Shown: positions 17,891 through 27,290 of the stretch, piece by piece | How the letters are laid out: every line of letters begins with the position of its first letter | Numbering within the stretch: the first letter of the stretch is position 1 | NCBI GenBank assembly: GCA_903870065.1 | Contig: CAIQBN010000192.1 | Span: 1 to 35,439 of the forward strand | From: an uncultured beta proteobacterium | Lineage (GTDB): Bacteria > Pseudomonadota > Gammaproteobacteria > Burkholderiales > Burkholderiaceae_C | Direction of reading: 5' to 3' | DNA length: 35,439 nucleotides | Notes under the pieces: model-generated | The model's input: the letters and a program-made list of their open reading frames with translations, nothing else | Database searches by the model: none | What the model was told of the DNA's origin: nothing | Position numbers and translations under genes: made by a program

Positions 17891-19162
17891 TTATTTCTGA
17901 ACAGGACCCCAGTCGGGTTCTCGTATGTCACCGCTTTGCCCGGCCAGGCGCGCCTTTATCTTTCCATCCAGTGTCGTGGTCATCAGGGCCTCACGCCCCC
18001 CCTGGTGAGTGGCATAGATGATCAGACGACTATTCGGAGAGAAACTTGGGTTTTCGTCTGAGGTAGTGTCGGTAATCGCGCTGGTGGCGCCAGAAGACAA
18101 GTCCATGATGTGCAACTTAAAAACGCCACTCACCCGAGAAATGTATGCCAACCACTTCCCATCCGCGCTGACCGAAGGGGAAATATTGTAAGTTCCAGCA
18201 AAAGTCACACGTTCTGCGTTACCGCCGGATGCAGGCATCCGGTAGATTTGTGGAGCGCCGCCGCGGTCACTCACAAAATAGATGAAACGTCCATCGCTCG
18301 TAAATGTGGGCTCGGTATCAATTGAGTTTGACTGAGCCAGGCGTCTGGGTTCGCCACCATTTGCATCGAGCACATACAACTGCGATCCCCCATCGCGACT
18401 CAAAGTTGCAGCCAAGGTTTTTCCGTCCGGCGACCAGGCCGGTGCACTATTGGAACCCTTGAAATTCGCAACCAAACGGCGCTTTCCCGTTGCCACATCG
18501 TGCACAAAAATTACTGGCTTGCGTGACTCAAACGACACGTAGGCAATCTGTGTTCCGTTGGGGGCCCATGATGGCGAAATGATTGGCTCCCCGCTTTTTA
18601 GGGCACTTTGCGCGTTCTCCCCATCGGCGTCGGCAATCCACAAGTTAAATACCTGACCGACCTTGGTGACATAGGCAATTCGAGTTGAAAAAACGCCTTT
18701 GTCGCCGGTGAGCTTTTCATAGACAAAATCGGCCACCCGATGCGCAACGAGTCGCAAATCACCTGCCGTCACTGCATAACTCTGCCCGCCCAGATCCTGG
18801 CCGCGAACCACGTCCCAAAGCCGCATCCGCACATCAAAGCGTCCATCTGCCAATCGGGACACACTACCGGTGACCAGAGCGTCCGCACCTTTTTGGCGCC
18901 ACGCCGACACTTCCGGGCGCGCGACTTCGTCCATGACCGCGCCCACCGTATCCACCGACCTGAATTGACCGCTTCGCTCCAGATCCGCCAGCACAATGCT
19001 TGCGACTTTCTGCGGGGCCAACTCATCGCCACGAAACGCCGCAATGGCAATAGGAACCTGGGTCAAACCAACACCCGACACCTCGACTCGAAACTGTGCC
19101 AAGGCAGGCAAACACATCAGAGCGGCCAAAAAAAATCCAACAAATCGCTTGAACATCATCAC
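17891..19162 (-). CDS. tolB: Tol-Pal system protein TolB
   Basis: A 423-residue periplasmic beta-propeller protein that interacts with Pal and TolA. A signal peptide covers about residues 1-22 (ending in ALA). The N-terminal TolB domain (about 25-155) precedes propeller blades that repeat the motif seen in ISPSWAPNGTQIAYVS, APAWSPDGKTLAATLS, EPTFTSDGRFIYFVSD and NPSFSPNSRLIIYA. Three methionines open the frame; the first is used here. It is followed by pal after 25 bases and preceded by a glycosyltransferase gene ending 1 base upstream. The tolQRA genes are not in the window. Confidence 0.96.
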   Translation of the reverse strand: MMMFKRFVGFFLAALMCLPALAQFRVEVSGVGLTQVPIAIAAFRGDELAPQKVASIVLADLERSGQFRSVDTVGAVMDEVARPEVSAWRQKGADALVTGSVSRLADGRFDVRMRLWDVVRGQDLGGQSYAVTAGDLRLVAHRVADFVYEKLTGDKGVFSTRIAYVTKVGQVFNLWIADADGENAQSALKSGEPIISPSWAPNGTQIAYVSFESRKPVIFVHDVATGKRRLVANFKGSNSAPAWSPDGKTLAATLSRDGGSQLYVLDANGGEPRRLAQSNSIDTEPTFTSDGRFIYFVSDRGGAPQIYRMPASGGNAERVTFAGTYNISPSVSADGKWLAYISRVSGVFKLHIMDLSSGATSAITDTTSDENPSFSPNSRLIIYATHQGGREALMTTTLDGKIKARLAGQSGDIREPDWGPVQK

Positions 19163-19163
19163 A

Positions 19164-20018
19164 TTATCCCAGTCTTGTAATCACAACATCATCTCTGAGC
19201 ATCGTTTGAGAAAACCCGAGCGTGGGTTGAGTCACCGAAGTCTTGGACCGCTCAAAAACCAGCCTTGCATTTTGCGACTCCTGGCTCCTCGCCGCCTCCC
19301 GGTGCCAGAGGTGAAAAACTTCCGTTGCACAAAACCCGTTCTTTCGGGCAACCCCGCTGTTATGAAGCCGCAGCACAAAATCTGCATCTTCATGTCCCCA
19401 TCCAACGAACGACTCATCAAAACCGTCGACACGTTCAAAATCGGAGCGCCATACGCTGAGATTGCAACTGCGAATTCCCTTCCAGGAAAAGCCGTGTCGG
19501 ACTCGCAAAGCGCTGTCTGGCAAGCGCAGCAATCCGGAGAGCTTGCTTGCCTGTGCACTCAAACGCTTGGCAACCCAATAGGCCATTGAGCGGCCAGAAA
19601 TGACCTCGTCACCGGTCAACACCTTTTGTGTCAACTCGGGCGACAACAACACGCGACTGCCATTGATGAAGACCCCCTCCTCAGCCAAGGCCTTGTGCCT
19701 CTCGACAAAATCCACCTCCGGTACACAATCGCCATCCAAAAAAATAATGTAAGCGGCGCTGGCAACAGCGACCCCCAGGTTTCGCACACGGGAAGCCGTG
19801 AAGCCGACATCGGGATGCCACACGTGGACCGCATTCAGTTGACGCGCCACGGCGGCACTCCAAATCTGATTCTGGTGCTCTACGCGAGAACCGTCGTCGG
19901 CGATGACAACCTCGAAATTGCGGTCGGTCTGCATGACCAGTCCGCGCAATACCGCCAACAATGCGTCACTGCGGTTATAGGTGGTGATCACCACGGATGC
20001 GGCTTGGGAAGCATTCAT
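19164..20018 (-). CDS. Glycosyltransferase family 2 with galactosyltransferase-like C-terminus
   Basis: A 284-residue probable sugar transferase with a GT-A fold. The N-terminal nucleotide-sugar site is SVVITTYNRSDALLAVL with VVIADDGS. The metal-binding DxD appears as FLDGDCVPEVDF. The C-terminal motif DGFDESFVGWGHEDADFVLR is typical of enzymes such as chondroitin synthase and LPS-type galactosyltransferases. No membrane helix is obvious. It ends 1 base before tolB on the same strand and is divergent from a WaaE-like gene, which suggests work in surface polysaccharide synthesis. Donor and acceptor sugars cannot be inferred. Confidence 0.88.
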   Translation of the reverse strand: MNASQAASVVITTYNRSDALLAVLRGLVMQTDRNFEVVIADDGSRVEHQNQIWSAAVARQLNAVHVWHPDVGFTASRVRNLGVAVASAAYIIFLDGDCVPEVDFVERHKALAEEGVFINGSRVLLSPELTQKVLTGDEVISGRSMAYWVAKRLSAQASKLSGLLRLPDSALRVRHGFSWKGIRSCNLSVWRSDFERVDGFDESFVGWGHEDADFVLRLHNSGVARKNGFCATEVFHLWHREAARSQESQNARLVFERSKTSVTQPTLGFSQTMLRDDVVITRLG

Positions 20019-20086
20019 TTTGAACTAGACTACAAGGCAGCCAACCTGATTGCCCCATTCAGAAGTGGCCGAATACTACCACCCCG

Positions 20087-20875
20087 ATGAGCAAAATCTC
20101 CGTCTACATTATCGCTTTCAATGAAGCTGAAAAAGTCGCTGCCACCATTGAAAGTGCAAAGTGGGCTGATGAGGTGATCCTGGTTGACTCCTGGAGCACC
20201 GACGGGACACCCGACATTGCAACCCAATTGGGTGCCAGGGTGGTGCAAGTTGAGTTCAAGGGATTCGGCGATCTGCGTAATCAGGCCATAGCCGCATGCA
20301 GCCACGAATGGATATTCAGTCTGGATGCCGATGAACGTTGCACCCCGCAGGCTCAGACCGAAATTCGGGCCATCATCTCCAACCCCGGTGCTGCCGATGT
20401 GTACTGGATGCCACGGCGCAACTACTTCATGGGCCGCTGGATCAAGCATTCAGGCTGGTATCCCAACTACCGTCAACCCCAACTCTTTCGAAAGGGTTGC
20501 ATGACTTACGATTTGAAACCCGTACATGAAGGCTATGTTTTGCACTCGAGCAAGCTGATTGGCCATCTGCAAAATCCGATCTGGCAGTTTCCGTTTAAGA
20601 ACATGGGTGAGGTTTTACATAAGGCCAATCGTTACTCGACACTTGGAGCACAGCGGGTGGCAGCACGCCAAATTTCCATGGGAACAGCGCTTTCCCACGG
20701 TCTCTGGGCTTTTGTAAAGCACTATGTGTTCAAGTTGGGCTTTCTCGACGGATGGGCAGGTTTCGTCATTGCCCTGGGCAATTTCGAGGGCACCTTCTAT
20801 CGTTATGTCAAAGCGATTGAAATTCAAAAAGGAGCGCAATGGCAGGCGCCCGCACAGCCCACATCAGAAATTTGA
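20087..20875 (+). CDS. Glycosyltransferase family 2, WaaE/KdtX-like (LPS core)
   Basis: A 262-residue glycosyltransferase of the WaaE/KdtX branch, whose members add a beta-1,4-glucose to heptose I of the LPS inner core. The N-terminus SVYIIAFNEAEKVAATI and VDSWSTDGTPDIA form the nucleotide-sugar pocket. FSLDADERCTP carries the DxD equivalent. MPRRNYFMGRWIKHSGWYP and YRQPQLFRKG are characteristic of the branch. It acts at the cytoplasmic face of the inner membrane. It is followed by msbA after about 64 bases in the same direction, consistent with lipopolysaccharide assembly. The exact acceptor is inferred from family only. Confidence 0.88.
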   Translation: MSKISVYIIAFNEAEKVAATIESAKWADEVILVDSWSTDGTPDIATQLGARVVQVEFKGFGDLRNQAIAACSHEWIFSLDADERCTPQAQTEIRAIISNPGAADVYWMPRRNYFMGRWIKHSGWYPNYRQPQLFRKGCMTYDLKPVHEGYVLHSSKLIGHLQNPIWQFPFKNMGEVLHKANRYSTLGAQRVAARQISMGTALSHGLWAFVKHYVFKLGFLDGWAGFVIALGNFEGTFYRYVKAIEIQKGAQWQAPAQPTSEI

Positions 20876-20939
20876 CGGTTGTCGCGGCGTTGACTACAAA
20901 ACGACATGACACCGAGCAGACGCAAATGAAGTCTCGCAA

Positions 20940-22760
20940 ATGACGACTGACATACCCAATTCCGGTTTGACGGATGTTTCGAAGCGTCGGTCCGACAGTC
21001 TGATCCAGCGCATGCGGCCCCTTTGGCGTTACTTTGGCACCTATCCCGGGACTTGGCTGCTGGTGGCTTCTGGAGCCATCGTCGGCTCCGCTACTGAACC
21101 CCTGATTCCGGCCATGTTTGAGATTTTGCTGGACCTCGGATTCAAAAAAGGCGCACTGGAACTTTGGACTGTCCCGGCGGTATTACTTCTGATTTTTGGT
21201 GTCCGTGGACTGGCCGGCTATGTGACCCAAATTGGCCTGTCACGCATCACCAACCAGGGCTTGATGACGATGCGGCGGGAGATGTTTGACAAAATTCTAG
21301 TCGCGCACCTTCAGCTGTTCACCCAGCACAGCTCCAGCAGCCTGTCTAACACCATTGTCTATGAGACCCAAACTGGTGCCTCAATGCTGATCAACTCCTT
21401 GCTCAGTTTGACACGCAACGCTTTGACTCTTTTGGCGCTCACTGGATACCTCTTCTATTTGAACTGGAAGCTGACCCTCATCGTGATCGCCGTGTTCCCT
21501 GCCGTGACCTACGTCATGCGCGTGCTGACAGCCCGCCTACACAAATTGACCAAGGCCAATCAGGATGCAACAGACAGTCTGGCTTACGTTGTCGAAGAAA
21601 ATGTCCTCGCCCATCGAGACGTTCGTCTCTACTGCGCACAACGCTCTCAGGCAGACCGATTCGAGCGATTGGGTGAATCGCTTCGGCATTTGGCGATGAA
21701 GTCAACGGTTGCAGGCGCAGCCATGACGCCAATGACACAGATGCTGGCGGCAATGGCCTTGTCTGCCGTGATATCTGTTGCACTGGTTCAAAGCGCGAGT
21801 AGTGGCACGTCGGTAGGTGGGTTTGTGGCCTTTGTCACCGCCATGCTGATGATCATTGCCCCAATACGACAACTCTCTGAGGTATCGAGTCCGCTCACCC
21901 GTGGCCTTGCGGCTCTCGAGCGCGGTCTGCGTCTCATCAACGATATCCCCGGGGAAACTGAAGGGAAATTCTTTAAACTGCGCGCCGAAGGGGACATCCA
22001 ATTCAAGCAAGTCAGCGTACGCTTTTCTGCCGGATCCCAACCCGTCATTGATCAACTCGATCTGCACGTGAAATCAGGAGAAACTGTCGCAATCGTTGGT
22101 GCATCGGGGGCGGGAAAGTCTACTTTGGTCAGTTTGTTGCCGAGATTTGTCGATGCGAGTTCAGGGCAAATATTGCTTGACGGACACGATATATCCGATT
22201 GGAGGCTCGAGTCGTTACGTTCCCAATTTGCATTCGTTAGCCAACATGTCATTATGCTCAACGACAGCATTGCAGCCAATGTTGCTCTGGGGATGGAAAT
22301 AGACCGTTCCCGAATTGAAGACTGTTTGAGCGCCGCCCATCTACGCGCACTGGTTGCCGAGCTGCCAAAGGGTATCGACACGCTGGTCGGGCACAACGCG
22401 ATGCAATTGTCCGGTGGTCAACGCCAGCGTCTGGCCATCGCACGAGCGCTCTACAAAGATGCTCCCATCCTGATTTTGGACGAGGCAACATCGGCACTCG
22501 ATACCGAATCAGAGCGCGCCGTACAAGATGCCTTGCAGGACTTGATGCACAACCGAACAACTCTGGTCATAGCCCACCGTCTCTCCACCGTCATGCATGC
22601 GGATCGGATCATTGCAATGAATGCCGGACAAGTGGTGGAAACCGGAACGCATCAAGAACTGATCGAAAAGAATGGGCATTACGCCAGACTGTATCAAATG
22701 GGATTGGAAAACTTTGATTCCAAAACCACTGCAAATGCACCTGAAAACTCAGGCAACTGA
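20940..22760 (+). CDS. msbA: Lipid A export ABC transporter MsbA
   Basis: A 606-residue half-transporter that flips lipid A-core across the inner membrane as a homodimer. The membrane domain (about 30-335) has six helices. The nucleotide-binding domain (about 355-595) has Walker A GASGAGKST at about 387, the signature LSGGQ at about 490, Walker B ILILDEATSALD just after 505 and the switch histidine in VIAHRLST. The segment FVSQHVIMLNDSIAANVALG is typical of MsbA. Its last 12 bases overlap the 3' end of the convergent GT4 gene. Neighbouring sugar transferases support the LPS role. Confidence 0.94.
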   Translation: MTTDIPNSGLTDVSKRRSDSLIQRMRPLWRYFGTYPGTWLLVASGAIVGSATEPLIPAMFEILLDLGFKKGALELWTVPAVLLLIFGVRGLAGYVTQIGLSRITNQGLMTMRREMFDKILVAHLQLFTQHSSSSLSNTIVYETQTGASMLINSLLSLTRNALTLLALTGYLFYLNWKLTLIVIAVFPAVTYVMRVLTARLHKLTKANQDATDSLAYVVEENVLAHRDVRLYCAQRSQADRFERLGESLRHLAMKSTVAGAAMTPMTQMLAAMALSAVISVALVQSASSGTSVGGFVAFVTAMLMIIAPIRQLSEVSSPLTRGLAALERGLRLINDIPGETEGKFFKLRAEGDIQFKQVSVRFSAGSQPVIDQLDLHVKSGETVAIVGASGAGKSTLVSLLPRFVDASSGQILLDGHDISDWRLESLRSQFAFVSQHVIMLNDSIAANVALGMEIDRSRIEDCLSAAHLRALVAELPKGIDTLVGHNAMQLSGGQRQRLAIARALYKDAPILILDEATSALDTESERAVQDALQDLMHNRTTLVIAHRLSTVMHADRIIAMNAGQVVETGTHQELIEKNGHYARLYQMGLENFDSKTTANAPENSGN

Positions 22761-23948
22761 GTTGTAAATACGCTCCTGCGCAACTGCAATTTCTGACCAA
22801 AGATACCGTTGCGCGAACTGCAAACCGTTAACCTGCAAACCAACTCTCAACACCGGGTCATCCAGCACGCGTTTCAAAGATTGTGCCAGGGCCGAAGAAT
22901 CGAGGGGATCTGCCAGTATCAAGGCATTGGATTCGTGAGCTAGCAGGTCAGCAATACCACAAAAGCGACCCCCACTGACTACGACCGGAAGCCCATGCGC
23001 CAGCGCCTCCAACACAACCATGGCAAAAGTATCTTCCAGCGTCGGATGTGCCAAACAGTCTGCAGCCCGGTAGGCCAGATCGACCGATTTCAGTGCCCCT
23101 AAAAAATACACCCGATCTGCAAGCCCCATATCACGCACTTCGTTCTGAAAGCGAACCTTTTGTGCCGCGTTGCCTACCACGGCCAAATAACAATCAGCAG
23201 GAAGCGTTCTCATCGCGATCAACAACGCGGGCAGACCCTTTTTCCGGTAGTCGTTGCCGACGAAAAGTACGCATCGCCCGCTCGTTGGAAGACCCAATTG
23301 AGTGCGTGCCTGGACTTTCTCTTGACCCTCCGCGGGTAAAAAAACATTGGCAATGCCAGGAGTTACAACAACCATCGAAGCGGCAGTATGTGGATAGACC
23401 TCCAGCATGGTTGCACGCAGACTTTGTGACGCAAGCGCGATGCACCGGCCTGCTTTGGGCGCGTAGCGCAAAGACTCCAACACCAAATAAGCAAGCAAGC
23501 GGGGACTGGTAAAAATTTTCAAAAACCGTATGGCTAACGCCAAACCACTTCGCCCCTGTAACAAACTGTATTTAATCGGCACAACATGAACCGTTTGCAC
23601 TTGCCCATGCCATGTATTCTCATGGGAATGCACGACGTCAAACCCGTTCCGCGTCAGCCACCAAGTTGCAAAGGCAAACCACAATTGATTGATCCAGCGG
23701 GGCCTGACAAAAGGTGCTGGCACTCTGTGGTATGTCACCCCGGGACACTGATGGTCAATATCCTGGGCGAATACATGAATTTCGTGGCGTTGTGCCAACT
23801 GCTCGACTAGCGCAATTGAATACCGTTCGGCTCCGCCACCGGTTGGTTTGAATATCCGGTTCAAAACCGCGACCCGCAGCCTCTTTCCAGGCCCATGCAA
23901 ATCAGAAAAACGACTGGGAGCAGCCATGCCATCTGCAACCCTGATCAC
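22749..23948 (-). CDS. Glycosyltransferase family 4
   Basis: A 399-residue GT-B fold sugar transferase. The N-terminal acceptor domain has NRIFKPTGGGAERYSIALVE. The C-terminal donor domain has LFVGNDYRKKGLPALL and the E-x7-E motif in HPTLEDTFAMVVLEALAHGLP. This resembles WaaG-type LPS core glucosyltransferases, but the exact activity is not assignable. The start is GTG 23948, which overlaps the rng stop as GTGA; ATG 23927 is an alternative. It therefore appears to be the last gene of the purD-to-rng operon, although its function matches the convergent msbA group. Its stop lies 12 bases inside the msbA 3' end. Confidence 0.88.
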   Translation of the reverse strand: MIRVADGMAAPSRFSDLHGPGKRLRVAVLNRIFKPTGGGAERYSIALVEQLAQRHEIHVFAQDIDHQCPGVTYHRVPAPFVRPRWINQLWFAFATWWLTRNGFDVVHSHENTWHGQVQTVHVVPIKYSLLQGRSGLALAIRFLKIFTSPRLLAYLVLESLRYAPKAGRCIALASQSLRATMLEVYPHTAASMVVVTPGIANVFLPAEGQEKVQARTQLGLPTSGRCVLFVGNDYRKKGLPALLIAMRTLPADCYLAVVGNAAQKVRFQNEVRDMGLADRVYFLGALKSVDLAYRAADCLAHPTLEDTFAMVVLEALAHGLPVVVSGGRFCGIADLLAHESNALILADPLDSSALAQSLKRVLDDPVLRVGLQVNGLQFAQRYLWSEIAVAQERIYNSVA

Positions 23949-25420
23949 AACAGGACAATATCGTATTGCTCCTGACCCATGGCCGCCTCACTTTGCAAAG
24001 AAACCGGCTTACCAATGAATTCGCTCAATCCTGCCAGATGCTGGCTTTCTTCGTCCAGAAATAACTCAATGACCTTGGGCGACGCCACCACCCTGAACTC
24101 ACGCGGATTGAACTGCCGCGCTTCACGCAAAATTTCACGAAAAATGTCGTAGGCCACACTCCGCGGCGTTTTTACCATGCCCTTGCCTGCACAGGCAGCG
24201 CATGGCTCGCACAACATATGCGCCAACGACTCACGCGTGCGCTTGCGCGTCATCTCCACTAAACCCAGTTGAGAAAATCCGCCAGCCATCGTCTTCACGC
24301 GGTCTCTTGCCAATTGTTTTCGAAATTCTGCCAGCACCGCATCACGGTGGTCCTCGCGCACCATGTCAATGAAATCCACGATGATGATGCCACCCAGATT
24401 GCGCAATCGCAATTGCCGGGCAATCGCTTGCGCGGCTTCAAGATTGGTCTTGAAAATGGTGTCATCAAAATTGCGCGCCCCGACAAAGCCGCCCGTATTG
24501 ACATCAAACGTTGTCAACGCTTCGGTTTGATCCACGATCAGGTAACCGCCTGATTTGAGATCAACACGTCGTCCCAGGGCTTTGGCGATTTCCTCATCTA
24601 TCGAGAACAGATCAAAGATTGGACGTTCGCCTTTGTAATGCTGCAGCTTTTCGGCCGCCATGGGCATGAATTCGGCTCCAAATGCCTTTAATGCATCGAA
24701 CTGCTCCCGTGAATCCACCCGAATGGTCTGGGTCGAATCACCAACCAGATCTCGCAGCACACGCTGCAGCAGGCTCAAGTCCTGATGCAACAATGACTGT
24801 GCTGGCATTCGAGTAGACGCATCCTTAATCCTTGCCCAAGCCTTGCGAAGGTACCCGATGTCGTCGGCCAATTCAGCATCCGATGCATCCTCGCCATTGG
24901 TGCGCAAGATGAAGCCTCCACCTTGCGAACCCGCCAATTGTTGTAGACGCGACCGCAATTCATCACGCTGAACGCCGGGAATTTTCTGCGACACACCGAT
25001 GTGATCGTCCTGCGGAAGAAACACCAGTAGTCGCCCGGCAATACTGATTTGAGTTGATAAACGCGCGCCCTTGGTCCCGATTGGCTCCTTGATGACTTGG
25101 ACCATCAGGGATTGTCCCTCGAAAATTTGCTTTTCGATCGGCACAACCGGCGCAACGCCCTTGGCAATGAACGGCGCCTCTCCGTCTGGCTGACGATGCC
25201 ATACATCTGCAACATGTAAAAAGGCCGCGCGCTCCAGCCCGATATCAATAAACGCAGATTGCATTCCGGGTAGCACTCTGGCAACCTTGCCAAGGTAGAC
25301 GTTGCCCACAAGGCCGCGCTCCAGGGTACGCTCGATATGGAGTTCCTGAATAGCACCATTTTCCAAAATCGCCACACGGGCTTCCTGGGGAGACCAATTA
25401 ATCAAGATATCCTGTTGCAT
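23945..25420 (-). CDS. rng: Ribonuclease G
   Basis: A 491-residue endoribonuclease of the RNase E/G family, which matures the 5' end of 16S rRNA and helps degrade mRNA. The N-terminus ILINWSPQEARVAILENG and the S1-like segment GNVYLGKVARVLPGMQSAF are typical. The catalytic block is LTTFDVNTGGFVGARN with IIIVDFIDM. The zinc-link cysteines are CEPCAACAGKGMVKTPRS. The length matches RNase G and the long C-terminal scaffold of RNase E is absent. The start is ATG 25420; the frame continues upstream but is unlike the family. It lies 22 bases after maf. Confidence 0.95.
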   Translation of the reverse strand: MQQDILINWSPQEARVAILENGAIQELHIERTLERGLVGNVYLGKVARVLPGMQSAFIDIGLERAAFLHVADVWHRQPDGEAPFIAKGVAPVVPIEKQIFEGQSLMVQVIKEPIGTKGARLSTQISIAGRLLVFLPQDDHIGVSQKIPGVQRDELRSRLQQLAGSQGGGFILRTNGEDASDAELADDIGYLRKAWARIKDASTRMPAQSLLHQDLSLLQRVLRDLVGDSTQTIRVDSREQFDALKAFGAEFMPMAAEKLQHYKGERPIFDLFSIDEEIAKALGRRVDLKSGGYLIVDQTEALTTFDVNTGGFVGARNFDDTIFKTNLEAAQAIARQLRLRNLGGIIIVDFIDMVREDHRDAVLAEFRKQLARDRVKTMAGGFSQLGLVEMTRKRTRESLAHMLCEPCAACAGKGMVKTPRSVAYDIFREILREARQFNPREFRVVASPKVIELFLDEESQHLAGLSEFIGKPVSLQSEAAMGQEQYDIVLL

Positions 25421-25442
25421 CTTGGAAGTTCCGGTGAATTGG

Positions 25443-26054
25443 TTAATGAACAAAACCCAGAATTTGCAGTGCCTGATGGGTTTCAAACAAGGGAAGGCCC
25501 ATGATGCCAGAGTAACTGCCACTTATTCGGGCAATATAGGCCGCTGCCCTGCCCTGCACTCCATAGGCGCCGGCCTTACCCATCGGCTCGCCAGAAGCAA
25601 CATAACTTGCAATGGCCGCTTCGTTCATGTCGGCAAAATTGACCTTGGACTCACTGCATAGCCCAACCTGGCGCTCACCCCAGCCCAATACGATTGCAGT
25701 AATTACGCGATGTTGCCGGTTCGCCAATGCCCGCAACATGCGCCTTGCATCCTGTGCGTCATTCGGTTTGCCAAAGATGGTGCGTCCTAACGCAACGGTG
25801 GTATCGGCACACAAAATTGGGGCCGAGGGCAGGCCCCTGCGAGCCAGTCGTTTCACGGCCGACTCCAGCTTGAGTGCGGTCACCCGCTGCACATAGGCCT
25901 TGGGTGCTTCTCCAGGCAAAACCACTTCAAGTGCCTCGGCGTCTTCGTCTGCATCAGGCAACAGCAAAACATGGCGGATATGCATTTGGTCCAGCAGTTG
26001 GCTTCGCCGTGGACTTTGTGACGCAAGGTAAATGAAATCTGGCACTGGCTTCAC
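25443..26054 (-). CDS. maf: Maf-family nucleoside triphosphate pyrophosphatase
   Basis: A 203-residue house-cleaning pyrophosphatase of the Maf family (YhdE-like, dTTP/UTP-type), which hydrolyses non-canonical or excess NTPs to NMP and pyrophosphate. The N-terminal phosphate-contacting motif is [14 protein letters not shown]. The metal and substrate region is [11 protein letters not shown], followed by [16 protein letters not shown] and [18 protein letters not shown]. The start is taken as GTG 26054, because it overlaps the rlmH stop as GTGA and gives the usual family N-terminus ([13 protein letters not shown]). ATG 26090 would add 12 residues. It lies between rlmH and rng. Confidence 0.92.
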   Translation of the reverse strand: MKPVPDFIYLASQSPRRSQLLDQMHIRHVLLLPDADEDAEALEVVLPGEAPKAYVQRVTALKLESAVKRLARRGLPSAPILCADTTVALGRTIFGKPNDAQDARRMLRALANRQHRVITAIVLGWGERQVGLCSESKVNFADMNEAAIASYVASGEPMGKAGAYGVQGRAAAYIARISGSYSGIMGLPLFETHQALQILGFVH

Positions 26055-26518
26055 TCGCGATGGTAGGGGTGATTGGCATTGATGGACCATGCACGGTACA
26101 ACTGTTCTATTAGCAGTACCCGCACAAACGCATGCGGGAGTGTCAAATCAGACAGTCGAATGCGTTCATGGGCCGTTTTGCGAAACGCCGGGTCCAGACC
26201 GTCGGGGCCGCCTATAACCAATGCGATATCATCCCCGCCCAACTGCCAGTCGGTCAGCTTTGCCGCCAGCGCCACTGTGGTCAGAGTGGTGCCCCGCTCA
26301 TCCAACACAACAATGCGCGAGCCGCGCGGAATGGCAGCCTCGATTCGCGCACGTTCTGCAGCGTACAAGCTGTCAATTGTCTTGGACGCCCGAGGTTCCG
26401 TCTTGACCGTCTTGAGTTCAACACGTAGTTCGTGCGGAAAGCGCTTAACGTAATCGTCCCATGCAGTCTGCGCCCAACCAGGGATGCGCTGACCCACGGC
26501 AACGACGATTAACCTCAC
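26051..26518 (-). CDS. rlmH: 23S rRNA pseudouridine(1915) N3-methyltransferase RlmH
   Basis: A 155-residue SPOUT methyltransferase that methylates pseudouridine 1915 in helix 69 of 23S rRNA in the 70S ribosome, using S-adenosylmethionine. The knot motifs are [25 protein letters not shown] and [23 protein letters not shown]. The C-terminal HPYHRE is the highly conserved end of the family. The start is GTG 26518, 7 bases after the rsfS stop, giving the canonical N-terminus [10 protein letters not shown]. RsfS and RlmH adjacency is very widely conserved. Confidence 0.97.
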   Translation of the reverse strand: MRLIVVAVGQRIPGWAQTAWDDYVKRFPHELRVELKTVKTEPRASKTIDSLYAAERARIEAAIPRGSRIVVLDERGTTLTTVALAAKLTDWQLGGDDIALVIGGPDGLDPAFRKTAHERIRLSDLTLPHAFVRVLLIEQLYRAWSINANHPYHRE

Positions 26519-26525
26519 AGAACAA

Positions 26526-27290
26526 TCAGGCTTTGCGGGAAGCGCTCTTCTTGGCAGCCGGTTTTGACACGGATTTCGCGACCGTATTCACAGTTGATTT
26601 GGCAGGCAACTTAGCAGCCGACTTCGCAGCAGTCTTGACGGTCGCCTTGACGACTACAGCTTTTGCGGACCGAGTGACAACCGACTTCTTCGGTGCTGAC
26701 TTCTTGGCGGGCGAGGCCTGCTCGGCAGGCGACTTGGGAGCAACCGATTTGCGCGCCGACACCTTGGGAGCCGCCGCTTTGTCGGCGACCTTTTTTAATT
26801 GTGCCTTGGAGGGAAATGCCTCTGCAACACCCTTTTTTGCCGCATTTGAGCGCCTCAGGCTCGGCTCCGCCTTGGGTACTGCCTTGACCGGCTTCACACT
26901 GTCGGCAATCACTGGCTTGGCAGAACCCAGCTTGACGCGAACCGGTTTGTCACCCCACAGTTCTTCCAGGTTGTAGTACTGCCGGAACGTAGGTTGCATG
27001 ATGTGCGCCACCGCCTGACCACAATCCACAATAATCCACTCACCGTTAGTCTCGCCCTCCATACGGGGCTTGGGAAAACCCGCATCCCGCACAGCGTCGC
27101 GCACGCTCGCTGCTAAAGCCTTGGTTTGTCGGTTGGAGGTACCTGAAGCCACAATCACGCGCTCGAACAGGGCAGACAAGTGTTCGGTATCAAAGACCTG
27201 AATGTCCTGGGCTTTGACGTCCTCGAGTCCGTCCACAATGGCGCGCTGGAGCTTGGTCACGTCTTTTTTGGCAACGGTAGGTTTATTCAT
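26526..27290 (-). CDS. rsfS: Ribosome silencing factor RsfS with long Lys/Ala-rich tail
   Basis: A 254-residue protein. Residues 8-122 form the Iojap/RsfS domain, which binds ribosomal protein uL14 and blocks subunit joining. Family signatures are [49 protein letters not shown] and [12 protein letters not shown]. About 130 further residues are almost entirely Lys, Ala, Ser, Pro and Val with repeated KKSA, AAKS and PAKK units, resembling histone H1 or AlgP tails. E. coli RsfS is only about 105 residues, so the tail is longer than the domain. The ATG overlaps the nadD stop by one base. The tail is probably disordered and may bind RNA or ribosomes, which is inference. Confidence 0.93.
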   Translation of the reverse strand: MNKPTVAKKDVTKLQRAIVDGLEDVKAQDIQVFDTEHLSALFERVIVASGTSNRQTKALAASVRDAVRDAGFPKPRMEGETNGEWIIVDCGQAVAHIMQPTFRQYYNLEELWGDKPVRVKLGSAKPVIADSVKPVKAVPKAEPSLRRSNAAKKGVAEAFPSKAQLKKVADKAAAPKVSARKSVAPKSPAEQASPAKKSAPKKSVVTRSAKAVVVKATVKTAAKSAAKLPAKSTVNTVAKSVSKPAAKKSASRKA

